Origin: Serratia sp. FDAARGOS_506
GTDB taxonomy: Bacteria > Pseudomonadota > Gammaproteobacteria > Enterobacterales > Enterobacteriaceae
NCBI RefSeq assembly: GCF_003812745.1
Contig: NZ_CP033831.1
Coordinates: 3,968,001-4,032,000 of the forward strand
Length of the DNA stretch: 64,000 nt
Direction of reading: 5' to 3'
Of the stretch, positions 1-8,528 are shown one piece after another (positions within the stretch are counted from its first letter, which is position 1; the number at the start of each line of letters is the position of its first letter). Under the pieces are notes generated by a model that ran no database searches, had not been told where the DNA came from, and saw nothing but the letters and a program-made list of their open reading frames with translations. The position numbers were made by a program, and so were the translations under genes.

Positions 1-1599
1 GTGTGGATAGCGTTTGAATGTGATGCGCATGCCCAGCTCGCGCTCGATCAGCGCCTCCACCGTCGCTCGATCGCTCAAACTCTCCAGCAGCTGCAGCGCG
101 CGCATATCCTGCAGCCCCTGGTGCAGTACCCGCAGGCGCAGCGACTCCACCGGCTGCAGATCCTCGCCCGGATAAACCACGAACGGATCGCCGGAGGGAA
201 ACGCATGGCCGCTGTCGGTCACCGCGTACGGATTGATGCGTTCGCGCGAATGGGCGCTGTTATAGAAGTTGAATCCCCAATGCAGGAAGCCGGCGATGCG
301 GTACAGATACAGCTGTACGCCCAATATGCGGTTGCGCGCCGACGGTTGGGCAAAGAACCGGTTGGCGACCTCGATCTTCTGCACGCAGCAATAATAGGCC
401 CACAGGCCGGGCACCCGGTGTTCGATAAAAGGCTCGATATGATCGGTCGCGGCGACCGGGGTTTCCACCAGGCCTTGCTGATAGAAAGCGAAATCCGACA
501 GCGCGTCGAAGGTGCGGAAGCCGTCCAGCAGCGGCCGCAGCACGGCGCTGGCGCGCCGGTAGGCCGCCAGGTTGTCCAGCGTCGGCTCATCGGAAATGTG
601 GAACCACACCTGCCGTTCCAGCCCCCGTTCGCGGAACCAGGCGGTCAATTCGGGCAGCAGCGCCTGCAGGAAACGCTGATACGGTTCGCCCTGCGCATCG
701 GTGTGCCAGCCGAAAAGCGGTCGCGCCTCGCCCTGCTCCTCCACCACGATCTTAGGCGCATGCGCCGCCCCCCATTGGGTAAACAGCGGCGCGATTTCGA
801 AGTGCTCGATGCCCTCTTCCTGCGCCAGCGCCACCCATTGCGCCAGGTGGCTGAAATCGAAGCGATACCCTCGCGCCGAACGCGTCACCCTCACCAACTG
901 CACCGTGGTGCGTTCGCCGCCGACGGCGGTATCCAGCGGCGGCGTAAACAGCGGCGTCAGCAGCATATTGACCCCGGCGCGCACCGCACAGCGCACAAAG
1001 TGGCGCACTGCGCGCCAGTAATCCGCGCTGAACACCGCCAGACGGTAGTAATCTACCAGGCAGTCGGTGTGCAGCCACTCGGTGTGCAACAGCGTTTGCG
1101 GCGGCAACGCCGCCGGCACCAGATGCAGCGTCAGCGTAGCCTCGGCCAGCGCCTCGCCGCTCTGGGCATCCAGCAGCCGCAGGGTCAACGGAAAGTCGCC
1201 AGCCAGTTGCGCGTCGGCCGGCGGCGTCAGGGTCAGCCACAGGCTGCCATAATAGCGGCAGGCGGCGAAAAAACGCCGTTGCGGCAGCGGCATCAGCGGG
1301 TCGGGAAATAACCCCGGCTCGGTCGTCAGATAATTCTCGTCGGTCTCGCGATAGCAGGTAAACCCGCTCGGCACCGATTGCACCTGGCGCACGCTGATAT
1401 ACTCCGCCAGCGGCCCGTCGAGTTGATAACACAACTCATGGCGGGTTTCGTTGCCCGGCGTTTGCAAACAGTACACTGCCTGCCAGGAAAGCACCTCGTT
1501 ATTTAACCCGCTCAGCCTTTCCTCTATAGAAATAGGCGGCACACTGTGGCGATGAAATACTTTCTCCAGGCAATGGGTAAATACCAGAGACAGGCGCAT
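1..1599 (-). CDS. DUF4091 (GH123-like) glycosidase-type protein, 3' end cut by window edge
   Basis: An open frame of 533 codons runs from an ATG at 1599 off the left edge, so the C-terminus is missing. An AAGAGG ribosome site lies about ten bases upstream. The N-terminal third looks beta-rich. The C-terminal part resembles the DUF4091/GH123-type barrel, with an Asp-Glu pair (D337-E338 in the string HISDEP) placed like the catalytic pair of GH123 beta-N-acetylgalactosaminidases. No signal peptide is visible, so it should act in the cytoplasm, presumably on a glycoside imported by the divergent ABC transporter. DUF4091 members are mostly uncharacterised. The family call is from motif memory, and the substrate is inferred from neighbouring amino-sugar genes. 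Confidence 0.75.
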   Translation of the reverse strand, partial: MRLSLVFTHCLEKVFHRHSVPPISIEERLSGLNNEVLSWQAVYCLQTPGNETRHELCYQLDGPLAEYISVRQVQSVPSGFTCYRETDENYLTTEPGLFPDPLMPLPQRRFFAACRYYGSLWLTLTPPADAQLAGDFPLTLRLLDAQSGEALAEATLTLHLVPAALPPQTLLHTEWLHTDCLVDYYRLAVFSADYWRAVRHFVRCAVRAGVNMLLTPLFTPPLDTAVGGERTTVQLVRVTRSARGYRFDFSHLAQWVALAQEEGIEHFEIAPLFTQWGAAHAPKIVVEEQGEARPLFGWHTDAQGEPYQRFLQALLPELTAWFRERGLERQVWFHISDEPTLDNLAAYRRASAVLRPLLDGFRTFDALSDFAFYQQGLVETPVAATDHIEPFIEHRVPGLWAYYCCVQKIEVANRFFAQPSARNRILGVQLYLYRIAGFLHWGFNFYNSAHSRERINPYAVTDSGHAFPSGDPFVVYPGEDLQPVESLRLRVLHQGLQDMRALQLLESLSDRATVEALIERELGMRITFKRYPH

Positions 1600-1927
1600 G
1601 ATATTCTGGCCTCTTTATTTTAAATGAATAAACACGGTGAAATTCAGGCTAGCGCCTTTTATCACCACTGACAATAGCCGGTAATAAAAATCGCTCCCAC
1701 GCCCTTCTCTGGCTACCGCAAACCGTTTTTTTTGTTTATTTGCATCACAAAAATGAAAGAAGCTGGCGCTTGCACAATAAAAATATTTTTAATCCCCATT
1801 ATGGTGCAGGGGTTATCAGTTATTCCTATGCCTGCAAGGGCCGCTAACTGCCGCGACAGCAGGAGGAAAACCCACCAAAAGGTTAGCGAAGTGTAAACAA
1901 ACCCACCTTTCACTTGGCCATAAAAGG

Positions 1928-1951
1928 CTTTCGATTTTAACAACAACGAAA
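1928..1951. promoter_or_regulatory. Candidate regulator half-sites (CTTTCG...CGAAAC)
   Basis: The arms TTTCG and CGAAA face each other across 13 bases. The same CTTTCG core recurs in the longer inverted repeat upstream of the DeoR-type gene at 8660-8686. DeoR-family sugar regulators such as AgaR bind CTTTC-rich sites, so this is a plausible operator, inferred only. Confidence 0.3.
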
Positions 1952-1986
1952 CATTGGCGCCCCATTTTTGGGCATCCCGGGGTGTA

Positions 1987-2015
1987 TTGACACATTGAAA
2001 GTTAAGGGATAGAAA
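1987..2015 (+). promoter_or_regulatory. Sigma-70-type promoter for the ABC transporter operon
   Basis: A consensus TTGACA (1987-1992) is followed after 17 bases by TAGAAA (2010-2015). The predicted start near 2022 falls in an inverted repeat ACGTT-gcgaaa-AACGT (2022-2037), where a bound repressor would block initiation. The start codon of the binding protein lies 50 bases downstream. Confidence 0.5.
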
Positions 2016-2064
2016 GAATTTACGTTGCGAAAAACGTTATTCGTCGCTCACCGAGGGGAAAGCA

Positions 2065-3318
2065 ATGTCACCGATAAAAAATACCGGACGCCTGCTGACG
2101 CATTCTATTCTTGTCAGCGCATTATTATTACCCACCCTGCTTCACGCCGCAGATAAAATAACATTACGCTATGCCGTTTGGGACAGAAACCAATTACCTG
2201 CCGAGCAGGAGATCGCCAAGCGCTTTGAACAGGCCAACTCTGATATAAAAGTAGAAATAGAATTAACGCCCTCTGCGCAATATTTCGTTAAATTGGATTC
2301 CGCCGCCGCCGGCGGCGTGGCGCCGGATATATTCTGGATCAACATGCCTTATTTTGTGCAGTACGCCAAAAACGGCATTATGGAGCCGCTGGCGCCCTAT
2401 ATTAAGGAGAGCGGCCTTAAGCTGGACGACGTGGTCGCCAGCTCGGTGAAAGCCTACCAGTACGACGGCCAGCAAATGGCCATTCCGCGCGACGTCGATT
2501 CCATCGCCGTGTGGTACAACAAAAAACTGTTCGATCAGGCCGGCGTCAGCTATCCCACCAGCGACTGGAGCTGGGACGATCTGAAAAACAAAGCCACCGC
2601 CCTGAAAAGCGGGCTGAAAGGCGCCGCCTTCCCGCTGGTGATGGATCTCAGCATCGACGGTCAGGACAGCTACATGAACCTGCTGTTCCAAAACGGCAAT
2701 CACATCGTGCCGAAAGACGGCCAACCCACCGACATCGCCAACGACAAATCCATCTGGGTTTACCAGCAGCTGCAGGGCATGATGAAAGATGGCCTGATGC
2801 CGAGCGCCCAGCAAATGAGCGAAGTCAAAACCGAGAACATTTTCCAGTCCAACCGCGCCGCGATGGTCTATGCCGGTTCCTGGCTCGCGGCGCCGTTCGC
2901 CAACAACCCGCTGATCAACGATCACATCGGCGTGGTAATGATGCCGAAGATCGAACGGCAGTCCGGCGTAGCGCACAGCCTGGCCTTCGCCATGTCGGCC
3001 AAAAGCGCCCACAAGCAGGCCGCCTGGAAATATATCGCCTTCATGAGCAGCGAAGCCTCGCAGGCGGAGCTGGCCAAGGTGGTGATCCCGGCCAACAAGA
3101 CGGCGGCCAAGGTCTGGGCGCAGCAGATTCAGAAAGTCGACGTCTCGCCTTACATCCAAACCCTTGAAGTGACCCAGGCTTACCCGACCGCCGGCACCAA
3201 TACGCCGAAATGGCAAAACATGTGGATCGCCAGCCTGAAGAAAATCTTTATGGGCGCGGACGCTAAGCAGGAAATGGACAAATCGGTCAAGAAGATCGCG
3301 CGCGTCATGGAGCAGTAA
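2065..3318 (+). CDS. ABC sugar transporter, periplasmic substrate-binding protein
   Basis: This 417-residue protein belongs to the UgpB/MalE-like extracellular solute-binding family 1 that delivers sugars to ABC importers. It has a Sec signal peptide (basic start, hydrophobic residues about 11-26, cleavage near the HA-A site) and no lipobox cysteine, so it is a free periplasmic protein. The start has a GAGGGG ribosome site. It is the first gene of a tightly spaced operon with two permeases, an ATPase and catabolic enzymes, which points to an amino sugar or its disaccharide as ligand. The exact ligand cannot be read from the sequence. Confidence 0.9.
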   Translation: MSPIKNTGRLLTHSILVSALLLPTLLHAADKITLRYAVWDRNQLPAEQEIAKRFEQANSDIKVEIELTPSAQYFVKLDSAAAGGVAPDIFWINMPYFVQYAKNGIMEPLAPYIKESGLKLDDVVASSVKAYQYDGQQMAIPRDVDSIAVWYNKKLFDQAGVSYPTSDWSWDDLKNKATALKSGLKGAAFPLVMDLSIDGQDSYMNLLFQNGNHIVPKDGQPTDIANDKSIWVYQQLQGMMKDGLMPSAQQMSEVKTENIFQSNRAAMVYAGSWLAAPFANNPLINDHIGVVMMPKIERQSGVAHSLAFAMSAKSAHKQAAWKYIAFMSSEASQAELAKVVIPANKTAAKVWAQQIQKVDVSPYIQTLEVTQAYPTAGTNTPKWQNMWIASLKKIFMGADAKQEMDKSVKKIARVMEQ

Positions 3319-3396
3319 TCGCCCCGCAGCGGCGCGCTACCCCGAGTGTGCGCCGCAGTGGACCCACGCTGAAAGTGATAGGTGAGGAATGGCAAC

Positions 3397-4338
3397 ATGT
3401 CGCTGGCAGAAACGGCTACGGTCACCCTAAAACAATCCCGGCGCACCGCCCGCCCCGCGCTCAATCGGCTCGAACGCGCCGAACGCTTCTGGGGCTGGGT
3501 GATGATCCTGCCGCTGCTGTTGGGGGTAACGGTGTTTTACCTGATCCCCTTTTTGCAGAACATTTTTTACAGCTTTACCGATCTGAACCAGTTCATGCGC
3601 TGGAGCAGCATCAGCGTCGATAACTATCTCAACCTGTTCGAAGACGACGACTTCTACACCGCCGCCGCCAACACCCTGTTCTACGTGGTGGTGTGCGTGC
3701 CGATCAGCCTGAGCCTGTCGCTGCTGCTGGCGATCGGCCTCAACCAGAACATCCGCGGTAAAGGCCTGCTGCGCACCCTGCTGTTTCTGCCGGCGGTCAC
3801 CATGCCTGCGGCGGTCGCCATGGTGTGGCAATGGCTGTTCAACAAAGACTTCGGCCTGATTAACCAGGCGTTGGGCCTGCTGCACATCGCGCCGGTCGCC
3901 TGGCTGTCCGATCCGGACGTGGTGCGCATCAGCGTGTCCATCATCATCATCTGGTCGTCGCTGGCGCTGAAGATCATCATCTTGTTGGCCGGGCTGCAAA
4001 GCATTCCACGTCAGCTGTATGAGGCGGCGGATATCGACGGCATCGGCACCCTGCGGCGCTTCTTCTGCATCACGCTGCCGATGATGGTGCCGACGCTGTT
4101 CTTCGTGTCGGTGATGAGCTTTATCGAGATCCTGCAAATCTTCGACGTGGTGTTCCTGATGTTCGACCGCGCGCTGGTGGAAAACGACGTGATGACCGTC
4201 ACCAACTTGTTCTACAAGTACGCATTTTACCTGCAGGAGAAAGGCTACGCCTCCGCCATCACCGTGGTGCTGTTTGCCGTCACGCTGGTGATCACCCTGA
4301 TTCAAATGGCGATCGGCAAGCGCCTGAAAGTCAGCTGA
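3397..4338 (+). CDS. ABC sugar transporter permease, UgpA/MalF-like
   Basis: This is a 313-residue inner-membrane permease of the binding-protein-dependent family with six or so hydrophobic segments. The cytoplasmic EAA loop that docks the ATPase is clear from residue 209 (YEAADIDG followed by ITLP). I chose the ATG at 3397 over an upstream in-frame GTG at 3382 because GAGG lies nine bases before it and the GTG overlaps that ribosome site. It sits 78 bases after the binding protein and 10 bases before the partner permease. Conserved permease partner calls are secure; the sugar is not known. Confidence 0.9.
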   Translation: MSLAETATVTLKQSRRTARPALNRLERAERFWGWVMILPLLLGVTVFYLIPFLQNIFYSFTDLNQFMRWSSISVDNYLNLFEDDDFYTAAANTLFYVVVCVPISLSLSLLLAIGLNQNIRGKGLLRTLLFLPAVTMPAAVAMVWQWLFNKDFGLINQALGLLHIAPVAWLSDPDVVRISVSIIIIWSSLALKIIILLAGLQSIPRQLYEAADIDGIGTLRRFFCITLPMMVPTLFFVSVMSFIEILQIFDVVFLMFDRALVENDVMTVTNLFYKYAFYLQEKGYASAITVVLFAVTLVITLIQMAIGKRLKVS

Positions 4339-4348
4339 GGAGCTGCAC

Positions 4349-5167
4349 ATGAACGCAAGCAAGAAAACGCTGGTGTACCTGTTTATGGGGCTGGCGGCGC
4401 TGGCCTCGGTCGTGCCCTTTATCTGGATGCTGGTGACCTCGCTGAAAACCCAAGCTGAGAGCATCCAGATCCCGCTGACGCTGCTGCCGGCGCATCCCAG
4501 CCTGCAGGCCTACGGCCGGGTGATGCACGAAATCCCGTTCGCCGGTTTTTATCTCAACTCGCTGCTGGCGACCTTCTTCACCGTCACCCTGCAGATGGCG
4601 ATCGCCACCCTGGCTGCCTATGGCTTCTCGCGCCTGCATTTCCGCGGCCGCGACGCGGTGTTTCTGGTGTGCGTGTCGATCCTGATGGTGCCCGGCCAGG
4701 CGTTTCTGATCCCGCAATTCCTGGTGGTACAGCAACTGGGGCTGGTCAACAGCATCACCGGCCTGGTGTTGCCGGGCATTTTCAGCGTCTACGCCACCTT
4801 CCTGCTGCGCCAGTTCTTTCTGGCGGTGCCGAAGGAGATGGAAGAAGCGGCCTTGATCGACGGCTACAGCTACTTCGCCATCTTCTGGCGCATCATGCTG
4901 CCGCTGATCCGACCGGGCATTATCGCCTGCGTCATCATCAACGGCCTGTGGAGCTGGAACAACCTGATGTGGCCGCTGATCGTCAATACCACCACCGAGA
5001 AGCTGACGCTGCCGGTTGGCCTCGCCTCGCTCTCCAGCCGCGCCGGGGTGGAATACCCGTTGCTGATGGCCGGGGCGCTGATGGCGGTGATCCCGATGCT
5101 GATGCTGTTCATTATTTTCCAACGCTATTTCATCCAGGGCATCGCCAGCGCCGGGGTGAAAGGCTAA
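4349..5167 (+). CDS. ABC sugar transporter permease, UgpE/MalG-like
   Basis: This is the second, 272-residue permease, with a membrane segment at the N-terminus (about residues 10-30) and the usual binding-protein-dependent transport domain. Its EAA loop begins at E165 (EEAALIDG, then MLPLIRPG). It starts ten bases after the first permease stop with a GAGG ribosome site, consistent with stoichiometric expression of a heterodimeric channel. Substrate specificity is inferred only from the operon. Confidence 0.9.
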   Translation: MNASKKTLVYLFMGLAALASVVPFIWMLVTSLKTQAESIQIPLTLLPAHPSLQAYGRVMHEIPFAGFYLNSLLATFFTVTLQMAIATLAAYGFSRLHFRGRDAVFLVCVSILMVPGQAFLIPQFLVVQQLGLVNSITGLVLPGIFSVYATFLLRQFFLAVPKEMEEAALIDGYSYFAIFWRIMLPLIRPGIIACVIINGLWSWNNLMWPLIVNTTTEKLTLPVGLASLSSRAGVEYPLLMAGALMAVIPMLMLFIIFQRYFIQGIASAGVKG

Positions 5168-5188
5168 CGCGCAGACAAGGTAAACGAC

Positions 5189-6301
5189 ATGGCCGGAATT
5201 CAGTTAAACAGCGTTAAAAAAGTCTACCCCAACGGTTTCCACGCGCTGCACGGCGTCGATCTGGAGATTGAAGACGGGGAGTTTATGGTGTTCGTCGGCC
5301 CGTCCGGCTGCGCCAAGTCCACCCTGCTGCGGATGATTGCCGGGCTGGAGAGCGTCAGCGAGGGGCAAATCCTGATCCACGATCGCTGCGTCAACGACAG
5401 CATGCCGAAGGATCGCGGCATCGCCATGGTGTTCCAGAACTATGCGCTGTACCCGCACATGACGGTGTACAAGAACATGGCGTTCGGCCTGATCGGCAAA
5501 GAGAGCAAGGCCGAGATCGACCGTCGGGTACGCGACGCGGCGGAAAAACTGGAGATCACCAATCTGCTGCAGCGCAAGCCGGGCCAGCTCTCCGGCGGCC
5601 AATGCCAACGGGTGGCGGTCGGCCGCGCCATCGTGCGCAAACCCAAGGTGTTCCTGTTCGATGAGCCGCTGTCCAACCTCGACGCCAAGCTGCGGGTGTC
5701 GATGCGCGTGCAGTTGATTGAACTGCACAATCAGCTGAAACGGGAAGGTGCCGCCGCCACCATGGTGTACGTCACCCACGATCAGGTCGAAGCGATGACC
5801 ATGGGCGACCGCATTTGCGTGATGAACCGCGGCGCCATCATGCAGGTGGATAAACCGATTAACCTGTACCACCACCCCGCCAACCGTTTCGTCGCCGAGT
5901 TTATCGGCAGCCCGTCGATGAACCTGCACGATCTGGCGATTGTTCGCGATGGCCAAACGGTGCGGCTGCGTATCGGCCTACAGCACCAGCTCGAGCTGCC
6001 GCCGGCGCTGCAACGGCAGTTGGCGAACTATCCGCATGCGCGGGTGTGCCTCGGTATCCGGCCGGAGTCCCTGCGGCTATGCGCGCCCGGCAGCGCCAAC
6101 TGCTTCCCGGCGCAGATCGTCACCATCGAGCGCATGGGCAACGAGGAACTGCTGCACTGCGAACTGGCCGACCTGCGCTTCGTGCTGCGCATGGCGTCGC
6201 TGCCGGACTGGGAACCGCGCCTCGGCGAAAGCATTCATCTGGCATTCGATCTGACGCGCGCACATCTGTTCGACGAGCTCAGCGGCCAAAACCTCAAATA
6301 A
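5189..6301 (+). CDS. ABC sugar transporter ATP-binding protein, MalK/UgpC type
   Basis: This 370-residue ATPase has the full MalK-type layout: nucleotide-binding domain (about 1-235) plus a C-terminal TOBE/regulatory domain. Walker A is GPSGCAKST (37-45), with Ala42 where nearly all ABC ATPases have Gly. The Q-loop is VFQNYALYPH, the signature LSGGQCQR is at 134-141, and Walker B VFLFDEP is at 154-160 followed by the D-loop SNLD and switch His in VTHDQ. The Walker A change keeps the essential Lys43 and Ser44, so it probably still works, but it is unusual. It energises the two permeases just upstream. Confidence 0.9.
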   Translation: MAGIQLNSVKKVYPNGFHALHGVDLEIEDGEFMVFVGPSGCAKSTLLRMIAGLESVSEGQILIHDRCVNDSMPKDRGIAMVFQNYALYPHMTVYKNMAFGLIGKESKAEIDRRVRDAAEKLEITNLLQRKPGQLSGGQCQRVAVGRAIVRKPKVFLFDEPLSNLDAKLRVSMRVQLIELHNQLKREGAAATMVYVTHDQVEAMTMGDRICVMNRGAIMQVDKPINLYHHPANRFVAEFIGSPSMNLHDLAIVRDGQTVRLRIGLQHQLELPPALQRQLANYPHARVCLGIRPESLRLCAPGSANCFPAQIVTIERMGNEELLHCELADLRFVLRMASLPDWEPRLGESIHLAFDLTRAHLFDELSGQNLK

Positions 6302-6321
6302 CAACAGCGGAGTACCCAGCA

Positions 6322-7605
6322 ATGTCGTCAACACAACCCAACAACGTTGCCCAGCCCCCGGTGCGGGTGCTGGTAGTCGGCGCCGGCGCGCGCGGTGAAA
6401 TCTACTCGCGCTACGCGCTGGCACACCCCGACTTGATGCAGGTGGTGGCGGTGGCGGAACCGCGCGACGCCTACCGCGAGCAGTTCGTGGCGCAGCACGC
6501 CATCGCGCCGGAAAATGTCTTCACCGACTGGCGCCAGGCCGCCGACGCCGGCAAGCTGGCCGACGCGGTGCTGATCTGCACTCAGGATCAAATGCATCTG
6601 GAACCTGCGCTGGCCTTCGCCCGCCAGGGCTACGCCATGCTGCTGGAAAAGCCGCTGTCGCCGGATGCCGACGAGTGCCGCGCCATCGTCGCCGAGGTGG
6701 TGCGCCAAAAGCTGATCTTCTCGGTCGGCCATGTGCTGCGCTACACCCGCTATACCCAAAAGCTCAAGCAACTGCTGCGCGACGGCGCGATCGGCGACAT
6801 CGTCAGCCTGCAACACCTGGAGCCGGTCGGCTACTGGCATCAGGCGCACTCCTTCGTGCGCGGCAACTGGCGCAACGATCGGCAGGCCGCTTTTATGCTG
6901 CTGCAGAAATCCTGCCACGATATCGATTGGATCCGCTACGTGATGGAGCAGCCCTGCGAACAGGTCAGCTCCTTCGGCAACCTGCGCCACTTCCGCCGGG
7001 AAAACCAACCGGCCGGCGCGGCGGACAACTGCCTGGATTGCGCGGTGGAGACGTCCTGCCCCTATTCCGCCAAACGCATCTATCTGGGCGACGACCACAA
7101 GGCCACGCCCGGCTTTCTGCGCGTGTTGACGCCAGACCCCAACCCAACGACGCTGCGGGCGGCGCTGCGCGACGGGCCCTACGGCCGCTGCGTTTACCGC
7201 TGCGACAATAACGTGGTCGATCATCAGGTGGTCAACATGCAGTTCGCCGGCGGCCGCACCGCGTCGTTCACCATGACGGCCTTTACCCGCCACGAAGATC
7301 GCCACACCCGCATCTTCGGCAGCCGCGGCTGCCTGGAGGGCGACGGCCGCCATATCCGCATCACCTCGTTCCTCGACGACGGCGAAACACATTACGACAC
7401 CGACGCCGGCCAGGATCTGCACGCCATGGCCGGCCACGGCGGCGGCGACTACTACCTGATGCAGCACTTTATCGCGGCCATTCGCGCCAACGATCCCAGC
7501 CAGGTGCTGGCCGGCCCGGCGGAAGCGCTGGAGAGCCACCTGATGGTGTTCGCCGCCGAACGCGCACGCCGCGAAGCGGCGGTGATCGCCCTGAACGGAG
7601 CCTGA
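6322..7605 (+). CDS. Gfo/Idh/MocA-family oxidoreductase with cysteine cluster
   Basis: This 427-residue protein starts with a Rossmann fold (VVGAGARGE near residues 17-25) and carries the EKPL lysine motif and a CHDIDW motif typical of the family, which oxidises sugars with NAD(P) or uses transient oxidation for epimerisation or glycoside cleavage (GH109). A mid-protein insert holds C237-x2-C240-x5-C246 and C290-x3-C294, possibly a structural metal site. The start at 6322 was chosen because the Rossmann glycines follow at the usual distance; an upstream open frame overlaps the ATPase gene. Its step in this pathway is unknown: dehydrogenase, epimerase or NAD-dependent glycosidase are all possible. 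Confidence 0.85.
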   Translation: MSSTQPNNVAQPPVRVLVVGAGARGEIYSRYALAHPDLMQVVAVAEPRDAYREQFVAQHAIAPENVFTDWRQAADAGKLADAVLICTQDQMHLEPALAFARQGYAMLLEKPLSPDADECRAIVAEVVRQKLIFSVGHVLRYTRYTQKLKQLLRDGAIGDIVSLQHLEPVGYWHQAHSFVRGNWRNDRQAAFMLLQKSCHDIDWIRYVMEQPCEQVSSFGNLRHFRRENQPAGAADNCLDCAVETSCPYSAKRIYLGDDHKATPGFLRVLTPDPNPTTLRAALRDGPYGRCVYRCDNNVVDHQVVNMQFAGGRTASFTMTAFTRHEDRHTRIFGSRGCLEGDGRHIRITSFLDDGETHYDTDAGQDLHAMAGHGGGDYYLMQHFIAAIRANDPSQVLAGPAEALESHLMVFAAERARREAAVIALNGA

Positions 7606-7607
7606 CC

Positions 7608-8528
7608 ATGATCACGAGAGAGATGCGTTACGGCTTCGATATCGGCGGCACCAAAATCGAAATGGCCGCTTACGATCGCCGGCTCAATCGGGTGCTGCTC
7701 CAGCGCGTGCGCACCCCAACCGACGATTATGGCGAGTTCGTGGCCTGCATCGCCGGGCTGGTCGAGCAGGCAGACCGTGAGCTGCATACGCACGGCAGCA
7801 TCGGCATCGGCCTGCCGGGGATCACCGATCCCGTCAGCCGCCGCCAACTGGCGGTCAACGTGCCCTGCCTGACGGGGCATTGCCTGGCGGATGATTTGAC
7901 GCAGGCGCTGGCGCGGCCGATCGCCATCGAGAACGACTGCCGCTGTTTCGCGCTGTCGGAAGCCAGCACGCCGCAAACCGCCCATCTGCCGCTGGTTTTC
8001 GGCGCCATCATCGGCACCGGCGCCGGCGGCGGCCTGGTGGTGAACCGGCAACTGCATAAGGGGCGCAACGGGCTGGCGGGTGAATGGGGCCATATGCCGA
8101 TCTCCGCCCAACTGGCGCAGCGTTACAATCTGCCGCTGTTCGGTTGTAACTGCGGGCTGACCGGCTGCTTTGAACGCTACGTCTCCGGCAGCGGGCTGCT
8201 GGCGCTGAGCCGCCACTTTGCCCATCCGGCCGCCGACGTGCCGGCGCTGGTCGCCAGCTACCGCGCGGGGGATACGCTCGCACAGTGGCTGATGACCGTC
8301 TACGTCGACATTCTGGCCAGCGCACTGGCCGGTTTGCAGCTGCTGCTGGACGTCGATGCCTTCGTGCTGGGCGGCGGGTTGTCCAACGTCAGCGAGCTGT
8401 ATCGGCTGTTGCCAACGGCAATGCGGCGCTGGCTGCTGCCGGGCGTGGAACCGGCAGCGGTATTCCCGCCGGTGCACGGTGACAGCAGCGGCGTGCGTGG
8501 CGCGGCGCTATTACAGGCGGCGGCATAA
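7608..8528 (+). CDS. ROK-family sugar kinase
   Basis: This 306-residue protein has the ROK ATP-binding start DIGGTK (11-16), the catalytic Asp region in the string ENDCRC, the glycine-rich GTGAGGG loop and the ROK zinc site with His in GEWGH and Cys180, Cys182 and Cys187. ROK kinases phosphorylate glucose, fructose, N-acetylmannosamine or N-acetylhexosamines at O6. Here it would phosphorylate the free sugar delivered by the ABC importer, which unlike a PTS does not phosphorylate its cargo. It starts two bases after the oxidoreductase stop with a GGAG site. It is not a ROK repressor because no N-terminal helix-turn-helix is present. Confidence 0.9.
   Translation: MITREMRYGFDIGGTKIEMAAYDRRLNRVLLQRVRTPTDDYGEFVACIAGLVEQADRELHTHGSIGIGLPGITDPVSRRQLAVNVPCLTGHCLADDLTQALARPIAIENDCRCFALSEASTPQTAHLPLVFGAIIGTGAGGGLVVNRQLHKGRNGLAGEWGHMPISAQLAQRYNLPLFGCNCGLTGCFERYVSGSGLLALSRHFAHPAADVPALVASYRAGDTLAQWLMTVYVDILASALAGLQLLLDVDAFVLGGGLSNVSELYRLLPTAMRRWLLPGVEPAAVFPPVHGDSSGVRGAALLQAAA

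Larger units (their letters stand above)
1600..2064. other. Divergent regulatory region of the sugar locus
   Basis: This 465-base AT-rich gap separates the DUF4091 gene from the transporter operon and must hold both promoters. It contains a sigma-70-like promoter for the transporter (separate entry), two short inverted repeats that may bind the DeoR-type regulator, and several A/T runs. No coding frame in it has a credible ribosome site. Confidence 0.6.

Noticed and set aside
1-1311. Long plus-strand open frame at the left edge
   Set aside because: It is antisense to the DUF4091 gene, is Arg/Gln/His-rich and lacks protein-like pattern; typical of a high-GC shadow frame.
1713-1946. 77-codon minus-strand frame in the divergent sugar promoter region
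   Set aside because: Begins with TTG without ribosome site and covers regulatory DNA; no family pattern.
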